Under the pieces are notes generated by a model that did not search any database, was not told the origin of the DNA, and saw only the letters and a program-made list of their open reading frames with translations. From contig NZ_SJKB01000022.1 in NCBI RefSeq assembly GCF_004331465.1, positions 1-64,000 on the forward strand: DNA of 64,000 nt. Reading direction: 5' to 3'. The position numbers and the translations under genes are program-made. The DNA is from Kribbella pittospori. GTDB lineage: Bacteria; Actinomycetota; Actinomycetes; Propionibacteriales; Kribbellaceae. This document shows, one piece after another, positions 34,768 to 42,844 of the stretch. Each line of letters starts with the position of its first letter. The first letter of the stretch is position 1.

Positions 34768-36256
34768 GCTGCAACGATAGATGCCCGCAAGGCTCAGTCG
34801 CGCGCGTTTTCGCGTCGTACATGGCCTGGTCGGCGGTGTGGAGGAGGGCGTCCAGATCGGTTGAGTCCGGCGTGATCGGCGCGGTGCCGATGCTGGTGCT
34901 GACCTCGATGGTGATGCCTGGAAGTGGGCGGCTGACGGCAGTCTCGAGGCGGGTGATGAGGGTCGCGAGGTCCTCGTCGGCGATGTCCTCGGCGAGGATC
35001 GCGAACTCGTCGCCGCCGAGTCGGGCCACGGTGTCGCCGTGCCGGACCTCGGCGGCCAGCCGGGTGGCGATCTCGCGCAACGCTCGGTCGCCGGCCTCGT
35101 GACCGTAGCCGTCGTTCACCAGCTTGAAGTGGTTGAGATCGCAGAACAGCACGGCACCGGGCCGGCCTGACGCGCGGGTCCGCTCCAGCACGGCGGTGAA
35201 GCGGTGCTGGAGCAGGCGGCGGTTGGGCAGGCCGGTCAGCGGGTCGTGTGCGGCGTGGTGGCGCAGTTCGCGTTCGGCGTCCTTGCGGGCGGTCACGTCG
35301 TCGATCTGGATCAGCAGGATCCGCGGCAGCCCCGCGCCCTGGTCGACGATCGCCGCCGTACCGCCGAGCCAGATCTCGTTGCCGCCGGGCTGGGTGAAGA
35401 TCCGCTCGAACCGGTACGAGCTGTTGCCTCGGGCAAGTTCTTCGAGTTCGCGCCGGGACTGGGCCGGCTCCTCGTCGCGGAGGAAGTCCACCATCGGTAC
35501 GCCGACGAGCTGGTCGACGGCGTACCCCGTGATCCGGCAGAAGGCGTCGTTCACCCGCAGGATCCGGCCCGCCTCGGACCCGTCGAAGGCGATCGTGGCC
35601 ATCCCGTTGCCGGCGCCCTCGAACACCATCCGGAACGTCGTCTCGCTCGCCTCGAGCCGGGTCTTCTCGGCCAGCAACTGATCGGTCAGCCGAGCCTTGT
35701 CGATCGCCAGCCCGGCCTGGGTGGCGAAGATCTCCAGCAACTCCCGGTGGATCGGGCCTGGCCGCCGCTGGTCCTCCGGCAGGTCGACCGCCAGCATCCC
35801 GACCAACTCGCCGTCGGACGAGTGCAGCGGCGCGAACAACGCGTCCAGCGGATGCCAGGCGGCCGGGTCGTCCGACACAGGTACGTCGGGCACCCAGCCG
35901 ATGACCTCGCCCTCGGGCAGGCGCTCGTGCGGAACGAAGCGCAGGCCGCCCCACTTGTCCGCGATGGCGAACTCGGCGTCGAAGATGTCCGCCGCGCTCA
36001 CTGTGCCGAGCAGGGCTTCCCGCGCCTCCGGCGAGCCGGCCACCGCGATCACCTCGAACTTGCCGTCCGGGTGCCGCAGGTTCAGTACGGCGATGCCGAA
36101 GCCGAGCCCGTCCACCACGCCGTCGACGACCGCCTGCAGCGTCTCGGCCAGGCTCCGCCCCGCACCCATCCGCGCGCTCACCTCGTACAGGCGGCGGATG
36201 GCCGTCAGCCGGACCGTAGGCTCCTTCTGCACGGATCGAGCGTAAACCGATCTCAC
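34610..36256 (-). CDS. GAF-PAS-GGDEF diguanylate cyclase, 3' end probably frameshifted
   Basis: Cyclic-di-GMP synthase-type regulator. As sequenced, 548 residues: N-terminal GAF (about 15-190, GIAVLNLRHPDGKFEVIAVA), PAS (about 210-325, RMVFEGAGNGMATIAFDG) and GGDEF (about 340-495, DPLTGLPNRRLLQHRF, active-site RLGGDEFAIL). After MYDAKTRA the frame runs 60 codons of low-complexity sequence into the next gene. One extra A in the AAAA run (plus strand TTTT, 34807-34810) would give the usual ending YDAKNARD and a stop at 34794. The start is uncertain (GTG 36256 or GTG 36232). Confidence 0.82.
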   Translation of the reverse strand: MRSVYARSVQKEPTVRLTAIRRLYEVSARMGAGRSLAETLQAVVDGVVDGLGFGIAVLNLRHPDGKFEVIAVAGSPEAREALLGTVSAADIFDAEFAIADKWGGLRFVPHERLPEGEVIGWVPDVPVSDDPAAWHPLDALFAPLHSSDGELVGMLAVDLPEDQRRPGPIHRELLEIFATQAGLAIDKARLTDQLLAEKTRLEASETTFRMVFEGAGNGMATIAFDGSEAGRILRVNDAFCRITGYAVDQLVGVPMVDFLRDEEPAQSRRELEELARGNSSYRFERIFTQPGGNEIWLGGTAAIVDQGAGLPRILLIQIDDVTARKDAERELRHHAAHDPLTGLPNRRLLQHRFTAVLERTRASGRPGAVLFCDLNHFKLVNDGYGHEAGDRALREIATRLAAEVRHGDTVARLGGDEFAILAEDIADEDLATLITRLETAVSRPLPGITIEVSTSIGTAPITPDSTDLDALLHTADQAMYDAKTRATEPCGHLSLQHADADIHRLAAGPTAKDPGRRDVGVRKDDAGSRDQSAAGRSAHRDRRSVPRA

Positions 36257-36322
36257 CAGCAGTGAGCGGTCGTAACCGGATCTGATCCGGTTAAGCGTTT
36301 GTCTCCGGACACCAAGCCCGGT

Positions 36323-37078
36323 TCAGAACCGGAGTTCGGTCAGGCCTCGGTAGCTGCGTTCGGCGGAGTGCCAGGCGTCGGTGGGCTTGTCGTGCTCGAC
36401 CAGCCACTGCTCGACGCCACCCTCGGAGGCGTGTGCGAACATCGCGCCGAAGTCGAGCTTGCCGGCACCGACGTCCTCCCACGACCCGTCCGCGGCCATG
36501 TCCTTCACGTGCAGCGCCGGGAACCGGCCCGGGTGCTCCTGGAAGTACTTCGCCGGGTCCTGGCCGCCCTCGACCGCCCAGTACAGGTCGAACTCGAACC
36601 CGAGCAGTTCCGGATCCACGTCGAGCAGGATGTCGAACAGGATCTGCCCGTCGACCGAGGCGAAGTCGCGCCCGTGGTTGTGGAACAGCAGCTTCAGCCC
36701 GGCATCACGGGCGGCCTTGCCGGCCTCGGTGAACGCGGCAGCCGCCGTACGGAAACCCTCCACCGAATGCAGCTCGGAGGGAATCGACGGTACGACGACC
36801 CACTTGCCGCCCAGCGTCTTGACGCCGGCCAGTGCGCTGTCCCAGTCGTCCGCCATCCGGGTGTACCCGACGTGCTCGAGCACGATCGACAGCCCGGCGT
36901 CGTCCGCGAAGGACCGGATCTCCTCGGCGCTGTGGTCGAACCGCCCGCTCACCCCGATCGTGCGATATCCGATCCCGGCGAGGCGCTTGAGCGTCCCCGG
37001 GTAGTCCTCGGCCAGCACGTCGCGCATCGTGTAGAGGTGCATGCCGATGCCGTCGGCGGGAATGGTCCGGTCACTCAT
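36323..37078 (-). CDS. Sugar phosphate isomerase/epimerase (TIM barrel)
   Basis: A 251-residue xylose isomerase-like TIM barrel: GIGMHLYTMRDVLAEDYPGT, LLFHNHGRDFAS with a metal-binding His, FEFDLYWAVEGG and ALHVKDMA. The usual Glu/Asp/His metal ligands appear to be present. Last gene of the five-gene operon that begins with the cupin at 41164, 24 bp after the preceding isomerase. Likely acts on a sugar or keto-sugar intermediate made by the Gfo/Idh dehydrogenase; the substrate is unknown. Confidence 0.8.
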   Translation of the reverse strand: MSDRTIPADGIGMHLYTMRDVLAEDYPGTLKRLAGIGYRTIGVSGRFDHSAEEIRSFADDAGLSIVLEHVGYTRMADDWDSALAGVKTLGGKWVVVPSIPSELHSVEGFRTAAAAFTEAGKAARDAGLKLLFHNHGRDFASVDGQILFDILLDVDPELLGFEFDLYWAVEGGQDPAKYFQEHPGRFPALHVKDMAADGSWEDVGAGKLDFGAMFAHASEGGVEQWLVEHDKPTDAWHSAERSYRGLTELRF

Positions 37079-37102
37079 ACGGTCAGCTCCTGATGTCGAA
37101 GG

Positions 37103-37918
37103 TCAGATGACGTGTTCCCGATACCGCGCGAGCGCCAGGTCGAAGACCTGCTGCCCTGGTGCGTCCCACAGCTTCTGGTTGAAGATCTCCACCTCGATCG
37201 GCCCGTCGTACCCGGCCGCGTCGCAGGCCTCGCGGAGGCGGCGCAGCTCGATCGAGCCGTCGCCCATCATGCCCCGGCCGAGCAGCGTGTCCTCCGGCAG
37301 CGGAACGACCCAGTCGCTCACCTGGTAGGACAGGATCCGCTCACCCGCGCGCTCGATCTGCCGGTAGACGTCCGCGTCCCACCACAGGTGGTAGGCATCG
37401 ACGATCACGCCGACCTGCGACGCCGGGAACTGCTCGGCGAGGTCAAGCGCACCTGACAGCGACGACACCACACACCGGTCGGAGCAGAACATCGGATGCA
37501 ACGGCTCGACCGCGAGCTTCACCCCGCGTTCCGTTGCGTACGGCGCCAGCTCGGCCAGCCCGTCGCGGACCATCGAGCGCGCGCCGTCGAGGTCGCGCGA
37601 GCCCGCCGGCAGACCGCCGCTGACGAGCACCAGCACCGAGGTCCCGATGGTGGCGGCCTCGTCGATCGCGCGACGGTTGTCCTCGATCTTCGCCTTGCGC
37701 TCCGCTGGATCCGTGCTGGTGAAGAATCCGCTGCGGCACAGCGACGACACCTTGAGTCCGGCATCCGCGACGAGCCGGGCGGCCTTGTCGACGCCGTACT
37801 CCTGGATCGGTTCGCGCCACAGCCCGATCCACGACAGCTCGGCCTTGGCGCTGGCCGCGACGACATCCTCGAGCGGCCAGTACTTCGTCGTCGCCTGGTT
37901 CAGGCTGTAGCGATTCAC
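37103..37918 (-). CDS. Sugar phosphate isomerase/epimerase (TIM barrel)
   Basis: A 271-residue xylose isomerase-like protein. GTG 37918 (NRYSLNQATTKYWPLEDVV) overlaps the DUF993 stop as GTGA, which decides the start. Metal ligands fall in KLAVEPLHPMF, VIVDAYHLWWD and PIEVEIFNQ. It differs clearly from the downstream isomerase, so two distinct steps are likely. Confidence 0.82.
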   Translation of the reverse strand: MNRYSLNQATTKYWPLEDVVAASAKAELSWIGLWREPIQEYGVDKAARLVADAGLKVSSLCRSGFFTSTDPAERKAKIEDNRRAIDEAATIGTSVLVLVSGGLPAGSRDLDGARSMVRDGLAELAPYATERGVKLAVEPLHPMFCSDRCVVSSLSGALDLAEQFPASQVGVIVDAYHLWWDADVYRQIERAGERILSYQVSDWVVPLPEDTLLGRGMMGDGSIELRRLREACDAAGYDGPIEVEIFNQKLWDAPGQQVFDLALARYREHVI

Positions 37919-39258
37919 GCGTCGACTCCACCCACCCGCAGCAACTGCCCGAACCGCTGAACGGCAAGCTCCGGATTCGTCAGTACGCCGGCCTGATCGG
38001 CGAGCCGGAAGGTGTCGGCCAGGTGCGGTAGCGACCGGCCGGTCTGCAGGCCACCCACCATCGAGAACCCGGGCTGGTGCCCGTTCAGCCAAGCCAGAAA
38101 GGCGATCCCGGTCTTGTAGTAGTACGTCGGCGCCGAGAAGATCTGCCGCGCGAGCGGGACTGTCGGTGCGAAGACGCGGTCGTAGGTGTCCAGGTCGCCG
38201 TCGTCCAGCGCCTTCAGTGCCGCCGCGGCGGCGGGCGCGATCGCGGCGAAGATCCCGAGCAGCGCGTCGCTGTGGCGGTCGTCGTCGCCGCGGATCAGCT
38301 CTGGGTAGTTGAAGTCGTCGCCGGTGTACAGGCGGACACCCTCGGGCAGACGGTTGCGCAGGGCAACTTCACGCGAAGCATCCAGCAGTGAGACCTTGAT
38401 CCCGTCCACCTTTGTCACATTGTCTGCAATCAGATCGACGACGACATCCGCGGCGGTGTCGAGTGAGTCGCTGCCCCAGTAGCCGTCGAGCGCCGGATCG
38501 AACATCGACCCGAGCCAGTGCAGGATCACCGGGCGGGTCGATTGACCCACCAGCCGGTCGTAGACCTTCCGGTAGTCGTCAGGCGACTCGGCCGCAGCAC
38601 ACAACGCCCGACTAGCCATCAGAATCGGCTGCGCCCCGACCTCCTCGGCAAGACCGAGCTGCTCTTCGTACGCAGCAATCACCGCGTCCAACGCGTGGGC
38701 GCCGCCGGTGGGTCGGCCCGCGGCGGTCAGCTGATCTGTCCCAACCCCAACCGCGATCCGCCCGTCCGGCGCCTCGGCCGCGGACCTCCGAATCAGCTCC
38801 TGCGTCGCCGCCCAGTCCAGCCCCATCCCACGCTGCGCGGTATCCATAGCCTCAGCCACCGACAACCCCAGCGACCAAAGATGCCGCCGAAACTCCAGCG
38901 TGTGCTCCCAATCAACCACCGCAGGCGCACCCGGCGAGTTGTCCCCCAACGGATCCGCCACCACATGCGCAGCCGCAAACGCCAACCGCCTCGTCGCCGG
39001 AGCGTAGTTGCCCCGAGCAACCGGCGTACCAACCAGCCGGTACGTCTCCAACCGCCCAGCGGCCGAGGCGCCCCCGCCGACACCATCCCGGCGACCTTCG
39101 CCCGGCCCCCCACCGCCCGCCCGCTCGCTCTCCAGCCGCCCAGCGGCCGAAGCTCCACCGCCACCGATCGCCCGGCGGCTCTCCAACCCACCACCGGTCG
39201 CGGAGCCGGCCGGCGAGCCGGCTCCGCGACCGGTCGGCAGGAGGATCTCGAGTGTCAC
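37915..39258 (-). CDS. DUF993 family protein with repeat-rich N-terminal insertion
   Basis: A 447-residue dihydrodipicolinate synthase-like TIM-barrel protein (DUF993): FAAAHVVADPLGDNSPGAPA, MDTAQRGMGLDW, VILHWLGSMFDPALDGYWG and KVSLLDASREVALR. The family is found with Gfo/Idh dehydrogenases and sugar isomerases; the reaction is unknown. Residues ~9-69 are a Gly/Ala/Arg-rich insertion between the short start (MTLEILLPT) and the usual LETYRL, made from an 18-bp palindrome and tandem LES-type repeats. GTG 39258 overlaps the dehydrogenase stop. Confidence 0.82.
   Translation of the reverse strand: MTLEILLPTGRGAGSPAGSATGGGLESRRAIGGGGASAAGRLESERAGGGGPGEGRRDGVGGGASAAGRLETYRLVGTPVARGNYAPATRRLAFAAAHVVADPLGDNSPGAPAVVDWEHTLEFRRHLWSLGLSVAEAMDTAQRGMGLDWAATQELIRRSAAEAPDGRIAVGVGTDQLTAAGRPTGGAHALDAVIAAYEEQLGLAEEVGAQPILMASRALCAAAESPDDYRKVYDRLVGQSTRPVILHWLGSMFDPALDGYWGSDSLDTAADVVVDLIADNVTKVDGIKVSLLDASREVALRNRLPEGVRLYTGDDFNYPELIRGDDDRHSDALLGIFAAIAPAAAAALKALDDGDLDTYDRVFAPTVPLARQIFSAPTYYYKTGIAFLAWLNGHQPGFSMVGGLQTGRSLPHLADTFRLADQAGVLTNPELAVQRFGQLLRVGGVDA
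39046..39163. repeat. Imperfect direct repeats inside the DUF993 gene
   Basis: The 34-bp segments 39046-39079 and 39130-39163 agree at 30 positions. In the protein they encode two GGGASAAGRLE units, and a third partial LES unit follows. They lie next to the 18-bp palindrome, in a stretch not expected in this family. Confidence 0.7.
39193..39234. repeat. 18-bp perfect inverted repeat inside the DUF993 coding start
   Basis: ACCGGTCGCGGAGCCGGC (39193-39210) and its exact complement (39217-39234) flank a 6-bp loop. It encodes about residues 9-22 of the DUF993 protein. A stem this long inside coding sequence, near a start codon, is unusual and suggests an inserted palindromic element. Confidence 0.8.
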
Positions 39259-40418
39259 AGGTGGCCGCCGAGGTCCAGGGCGGGGACTTCGAGTTTGCGG
39301 CCTTCGCGCCAGGACTGCAGGCCCAGCTCGGCCAGTTGCACGCCCTTGGCGGCTTCGACGAAGTCCCAGGTGAAGGGGGCGTCGTCGACCACGTGGCGCA
39401 GGAACATCTCCCACTGCACCTTGAAGCCGTTGTCGAACACCTCGTTGTCCGGCACCGTCGCCCACTGGTCGCGGAACTTCTCGGTGGCCGGCAGGTCCGG
39501 GTTCCACACCGGCTTCGGCGTCGCGGACCTGTGCTGAGCCCGGCAGTTCCGCAACCCCGCGACCGCGGAGCCCTCGGTCCCGTCCACATGGAACTCGACC
39601 AACTCGTCGCGGAACACCCGAGTCGCCCAGGACGAGTTCATCTGCGCGATGATCCCGCCCTCCAGTTCGAAGATGCCGTACGCCGAGTCGTCCGCGGTGG
39701 CGGCGTACTCGTTGCCTTGCTCGTCGACCCGGGTCGGGATGTGGGTCGCGCCCTGGCAGTACACCGACTTGACCTGGCCGAAGGTCTGGTCGAGCACATA
39801 CCGCCAGTGGCAGAACATGTCGAGGATGATGCCGCCGCCCTCTTCGAGCTTGTAGTTCCAGGACGGCCGCTGCGCTTCCTGCCAGTCACCCTCGAAGACC
39901 CAGTAGCCGAAGTCGCCGCGGACCGAGAGGATCCGGCCGAAGAACCCGCCGTCGACGAGTCGCTTGAGCTTCCGCAGGCCGGGCAGCGACAGCTTGTCCT
40001 GGACGATGCCGTTCTTCAGCCCGGCGTCCCGGACCAGCCGGGCCAGGTCGATCGCCGCGTCCAGGCTCTCCGCGATCGGCTTCTCGCAGTAGATCGCCTT
40101 GCCCGCTTCGACGGCGGCGCGGACGCCCTTCTCCCGGAGTTGGGTCAGAGACGAGTCGAAGTAGATCTCGACGTCCGGCTCGGCGAGTGCCTCGGACAGG
40201 TCGGTGGTCCACCGGGTCAGGCCGTGCTGCTCGGCGATCCGGCGCAGCTTCAGCTCGTTGCGGCCGACCAGGATCGGCTCGGGGATGATCATGGTTCCGT
40301 CGGCGGCGGGCAGGCCGCCCTGCTCGCGGATCGCCACGATGGAACGCTCGAGGTGCTGGCGCAGGCCCATCCGGCCGGTGACGCCGTTCATCACGATGCC
40401 GACGCGTCGCTCGTTCAC
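39255..40418 (-). CDS. Gfo/Idh/MocA family dehydrogenase
   Basis: A 387-residue NAD(P)-dependent sugar or inositol dehydrogenase-like protein. The N-terminal Rossmann part shows VGIVMNGVTGRMGLRQHL, and EAGKAIYCEKPIAESLDAAI is the family's catalytic Lys-containing motif. The C-terminal domain contains GGGIILDMFCHWRYVLDQTF. GTG 40418 overlaps the cupin stop (GTGA). Second gene of the five-gene operon; oxidation of a sugar hydroxyl is likely. Confidence 0.85.
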   Translation of the reverse strand: MNERRVGIVMNGVTGRMGLRQHLERSIVAIREQGGLPAADGTMIIPEPILVGRNELKLRRIAEQHGLTRWTTDLSEALAEPDVEIYFDSSLTQLREKGVRAAVEAGKAIYCEKPIAESLDAAIDLARLVRDAGLKNGIVQDKLSLPGLRKLKRLVDGGFFGRILSVRGDFGYWVFEGDWQEAQRPSWNYKLEEGGGIILDMFCHWRYVLDQTFGQVKSVYCQGATHIPTRVDEQGNEYAATADDSAYGIFELEGGIIAQMNSSWATRVFRDELVEFHVDGTEGSAVAGLRNCRAQHRSATPKPVWNPDLPATEKFRDQWATVPDNEVFDNGFKVQWEMFLRHVVDDAPFTWDFVEAAKGVQLAELGLQSWREGRKLEVPALDLGGHL

Positions 40419-41164
40419 TGTTCTGCCTCTCGCGAAGAAATGTCGTAGGTGTCGAGGCGACCGCACATGCCATGCAGGCCGAACTCGGTGGGGGCGGGTA
40501 GTTCGTGGAGTTCAGCGGCCTGTAGGTGTGGCGCCGTACCGGCTTCGAGTGCATCGAGGGCGGCGCCGGTCTGCTCGGCCAGCCGGCGAGCGCCCTGTTC
40601 CCAGCGGCGGCGCCAGTCCGGCAGTTGCGGCTGGACGATCCGGATCGCCGCCGCGTAAAAGTCGTCCAGCGCGGGCGGCCCATCGGTTTCGTAGGACTCC
40701 CGCAGTACGGCGAAGCCGTCGAGCGCGAGGTTGCGCCGCGCCATCGCGGACGAGGTCCGATCGTCACCCTCGCCGGTGAGACTGGTCGCCTTGAGATAGG
40801 TCTCGCGGTCCGTCAGGTGCTCCGGCGGCAACGTCAGTACGGCGTCGCCGGCCTCGGGGAGCCCCGAGTTCGACATCAACGCCAGGATCTGGAGACCGCC
40901 GCCGTTGACCAGCCGGTGAATCGTCCCGGGGTCGAACCAGACCACAGCGCCGGCCTGGAGCGGGGTCTCGGCGAAGCCCTTGGGGTTCAGTGTCTGGACC
41001 GAGCCGGACCCGGCGACGACGTAGTACCCCTCGGAGCAGGCCAGGTGCACGTGCGGGGAGCCGCCGGCCGAACCGTCCGGGGTTTGGAGGTCGTACACCT
41101 TCAGCAACGAGATGCCGATGCCGCCCGGCAGCGCCGCGGCCGGGCCAGGTCCGAACTCGCACAT
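40415..41164 (-). CDS. Cupin-domain protein
   Basis: A 249-residue protein with an N-terminal cupin: SPHVHLACSEGYYVVAGSGS and AGAVVWFDPGTIHRLVNGGG contain the His/Glu/His metal ligands. The C-terminal half is helical without a recognised domain. ATG 41164 follows GGGAGG by 5 nt. First gene of the operon running to 36323. Could be a sugar isomerase or a sensor-like protein. Confidence 0.75.
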   Translation of the reverse strand: MCEFGPGPAAALPGGIGISLLKVYDLQTPDGSAGGSPHVHLACSEGYYVVAGSGSVQTLNPKGFAETPLQAGAVVWFDPGTIHRLVNGGGLQILALMSNSGLPEAGDAVLTLPPEHLTDRETYLKATSLTGEGDDRTSSAMARRNLALDGFAVLRESYETDGPPALDDFYAAAIRIVQPQLPDWRRRWEQGARRLAEQTGAALDALEAGTAPHLQAAELHELPAPTEFGLHGMCGRLDTYDISSREAEQ

Positions 41165-41187
41165 CGCTGCCTCCCCTCGTGAGCCTG

Positions 41188-41201
41188 GGAAAGGGCTTTC
41201 C
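41188..41201. promoter_or_regulatory. LacI-type operator upstream of the cupin operon
   Basis: GGAAAG-GG-CTTTCC is a 6-bp-arm inverted repeat 24 bp upstream of the cupin start, close to the LacI/GalR operator pattern. No LacI gene is in the window, so the regulator would be elsewhere. Confidence 0.55.
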
Positions 41202-41306
41202 GAGGCCTGTGGCCGCCACTTTAGGTGGGCCTTCACGACGAGTCAAGCCGTCACGGAAAGCGATGTCCGACCACATCCGGTCAGCACACTCAGAGCGAGA
41301 TGGACG

Positions 41307-42716
41307 TCACTTCAAGGTGCGAACCGAGGCGACTGCGGCCGCCCACTCGGCTCGGCGGCCCGCTCGCGCAGCGGCGTCGACGGCCGGCTCGAAGCTGCGG
41401 TAGCGGCGCTGGGCGGCCCAGCCGGTGCAGGCGCCGAGAGTGGTCCAGGCGAGTTCGGCGACGCCGAGGGCCGAGATCTCGGCGACATCGGCGGCTTCGA
41501 CGGGGTGACCGAGGAGGTCGGCCTGGGTCTGCATGAGGAGATTCGAGACAGTCGCGCCCCCGTCTGCGCGCAGGCGTCCAGGCGTGCCCGGGATGGTGTC
41601 GGTGACGTCGCAGATCTGGTGAGCGACAGCGTCGACGCAGGCGCGGGCCAGGTGCGCGCGAGTCGTGGAGCTGCTCATTCCAGTGATCGCCGCCCGCGCA
41701 GCGCGGTCCCAGTGCGGGGCTCCGAGGCCGGCGAATGCCGGCACGAGGCTCACTCCGCCGGCGTCGGGCACAGTCGCCGCGAGTTCGATCAACGCGCCGA
41801 CGTCCGGCAGGCCGAGCATGGTGGCAGTCCAGGCGAGCGCGGCACCCGACGAGACGATGTTCCCCTCGAGCGCGTACAGCGGCCGGTCCGTCAGCCACGC
41901 CAGCGTGCACCCGTCCGCCACGAACTCGTCGACCGGCGTCATCACCGACGACCCGGTTCCGTACGTCGCCTTGATCATCCCGGCCTGCGTGCAGCCCTGC
42001 CCGTACATCGCTGCATGCGAATCCGCCAGCACCGCAACGATCGGGATCCCGTCCGGAAGCCCTGGAACCCCTGCGGTGACGCCGAATCCGGCGTTCGAAG
42101 GTCGCACGTCGGGCAGAACGGATCGAGGTACGCCGAAGGCCTCGAGCAGTGCCGGGGACCAGCCAAACTCGAGTACGTCGTACAGCAAGGTCCGCGAGGC
42201 ATTGCCCGCATCGGTCAGGTGCTCACGGCAACCAGTCAGCCGATGGATCAGCCACGAGTCCACGGTGCCCACCCGATCGGCATCCGTGTGGTCGAGCAGC
42301 CAGCGGAGCTTCGGTGCCGAGAACATCGCGTCCACCCGCAACCCGGTCCGCGCGCGCACAAGCGTGTCCAAGTCGTCCGGGAGCGACGAACACCACGACG
42401 TCGTACGCACGTCCTGCCAACCGATCACCGGTCCCACGGCCTCGCCGGTACGACGGTCCCAGCCGACCACCGATTCACGCTGTGTCGACAATCCGATCCC
42501 GGTGATCTCGACCGGCTCCGCGGCGGCGAGACACGACGAGATCGCCGCGAGCACGCTGCGCCACAGGTTGTCGGCATCCTGCTCGGCCCAGCCGGGCTGC
42601 GGAGCCGAGAGTCCGACCGGCGCGGACCCGGTGGCCAGCACGCTTCCGTCGGCACTCACCAGGACGGCCTTCGAGTTCGTGGTGCCCTGGTCCACCGCGA
42701 GTACGGCCGGCGCCAT
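41307..42716 (-). CDS. FGGY-family carbohydrate kinase
   Basis: A 469-residue sugar kinase: VLAVDQGTTNSKAVLVSADG at the phosphate-binding start, GWQDVRTT, MIKATYGTGSSVM, and the C-terminal FGGY signature region LRADGGATVSNLLMQTQADL. The ATG follows GGAGGG. Divergent from the isomerase/transketolase operon. In that setting it may phosphorylate a ketose such as apulose; xylulose or glycerol kinase activity is an alternative. Confidence 0.85.
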   Translation of the reverse strand: MAPAVLAVDQGTTNSKAVLVSADGSVLATGSAPVGLSAPQPGWAEQDADNLWRSVLAAISSCLAAAEPVEITGIGLSTQRESVVGWDRRTGEAVGPVIGWQDVRTTSWCSSLPDDLDTLVRARTGLRVDAMFSAPKLRWLLDHTDADRVGTVDSWLIHRLTGCREHLTDAGNASRTLLYDVLEFGWSPALLEAFGVPRSVLPDVRPSNAGFGVTAGVPGLPDGIPIVAVLADSHAAMYGQGCTQAGMIKATYGTGSSVMTPVDEFVADGCTLAWLTDRPLYALEGNIVSSGAALAWTATMLGLPDVGALIELAATVPDAGGVSLVPAFAGLGAPHWDRAARAAITGMSSSTTRAHLARACVDAVAHQICDVTDTIPGTPGRLRADGGATVSNLLMQTQADLLGHPVEAADVAEISALGVAELAWTTLGACTGWAAQRRYRSFEPAVDAAARAGRRAEWAAAVASVRTLK

Positions 42717-42844
42717 CGATCGCCCTCCAAGTCAGACAACTTTCAATCGAGCCCTTGACGGGACTCTAGCGTCGTGGCGACACTCATGGCGACAGATTAT
42801 GCAGTGGTGAATATCTATTCGAGCAGCGACGGAGGTCGACACAG
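42717..42844. promoter_or_regulatory. Divergent control region, FGGY kinase / nucleoside hydrolase operon
   Basis: The 128-bp gap is AT-rich for this genome. It contains two direct TGGCGACA repeats (42775-42782 and 42787-42794), a GAATA-TC-TATTC palindrome (42809-42820) and TTGACG (42755-42760). These are candidate regulator and promoter sites; no complete -35/-10 pair is certain. Confidence 0.45.

Noticed and set aside
36291..36322. Possible small gene between the isomerase operon end and the GGDEF start
   Set aside because: The short Arg-rich frame has no ribosome site and lies on the edge of the isomerase gene.
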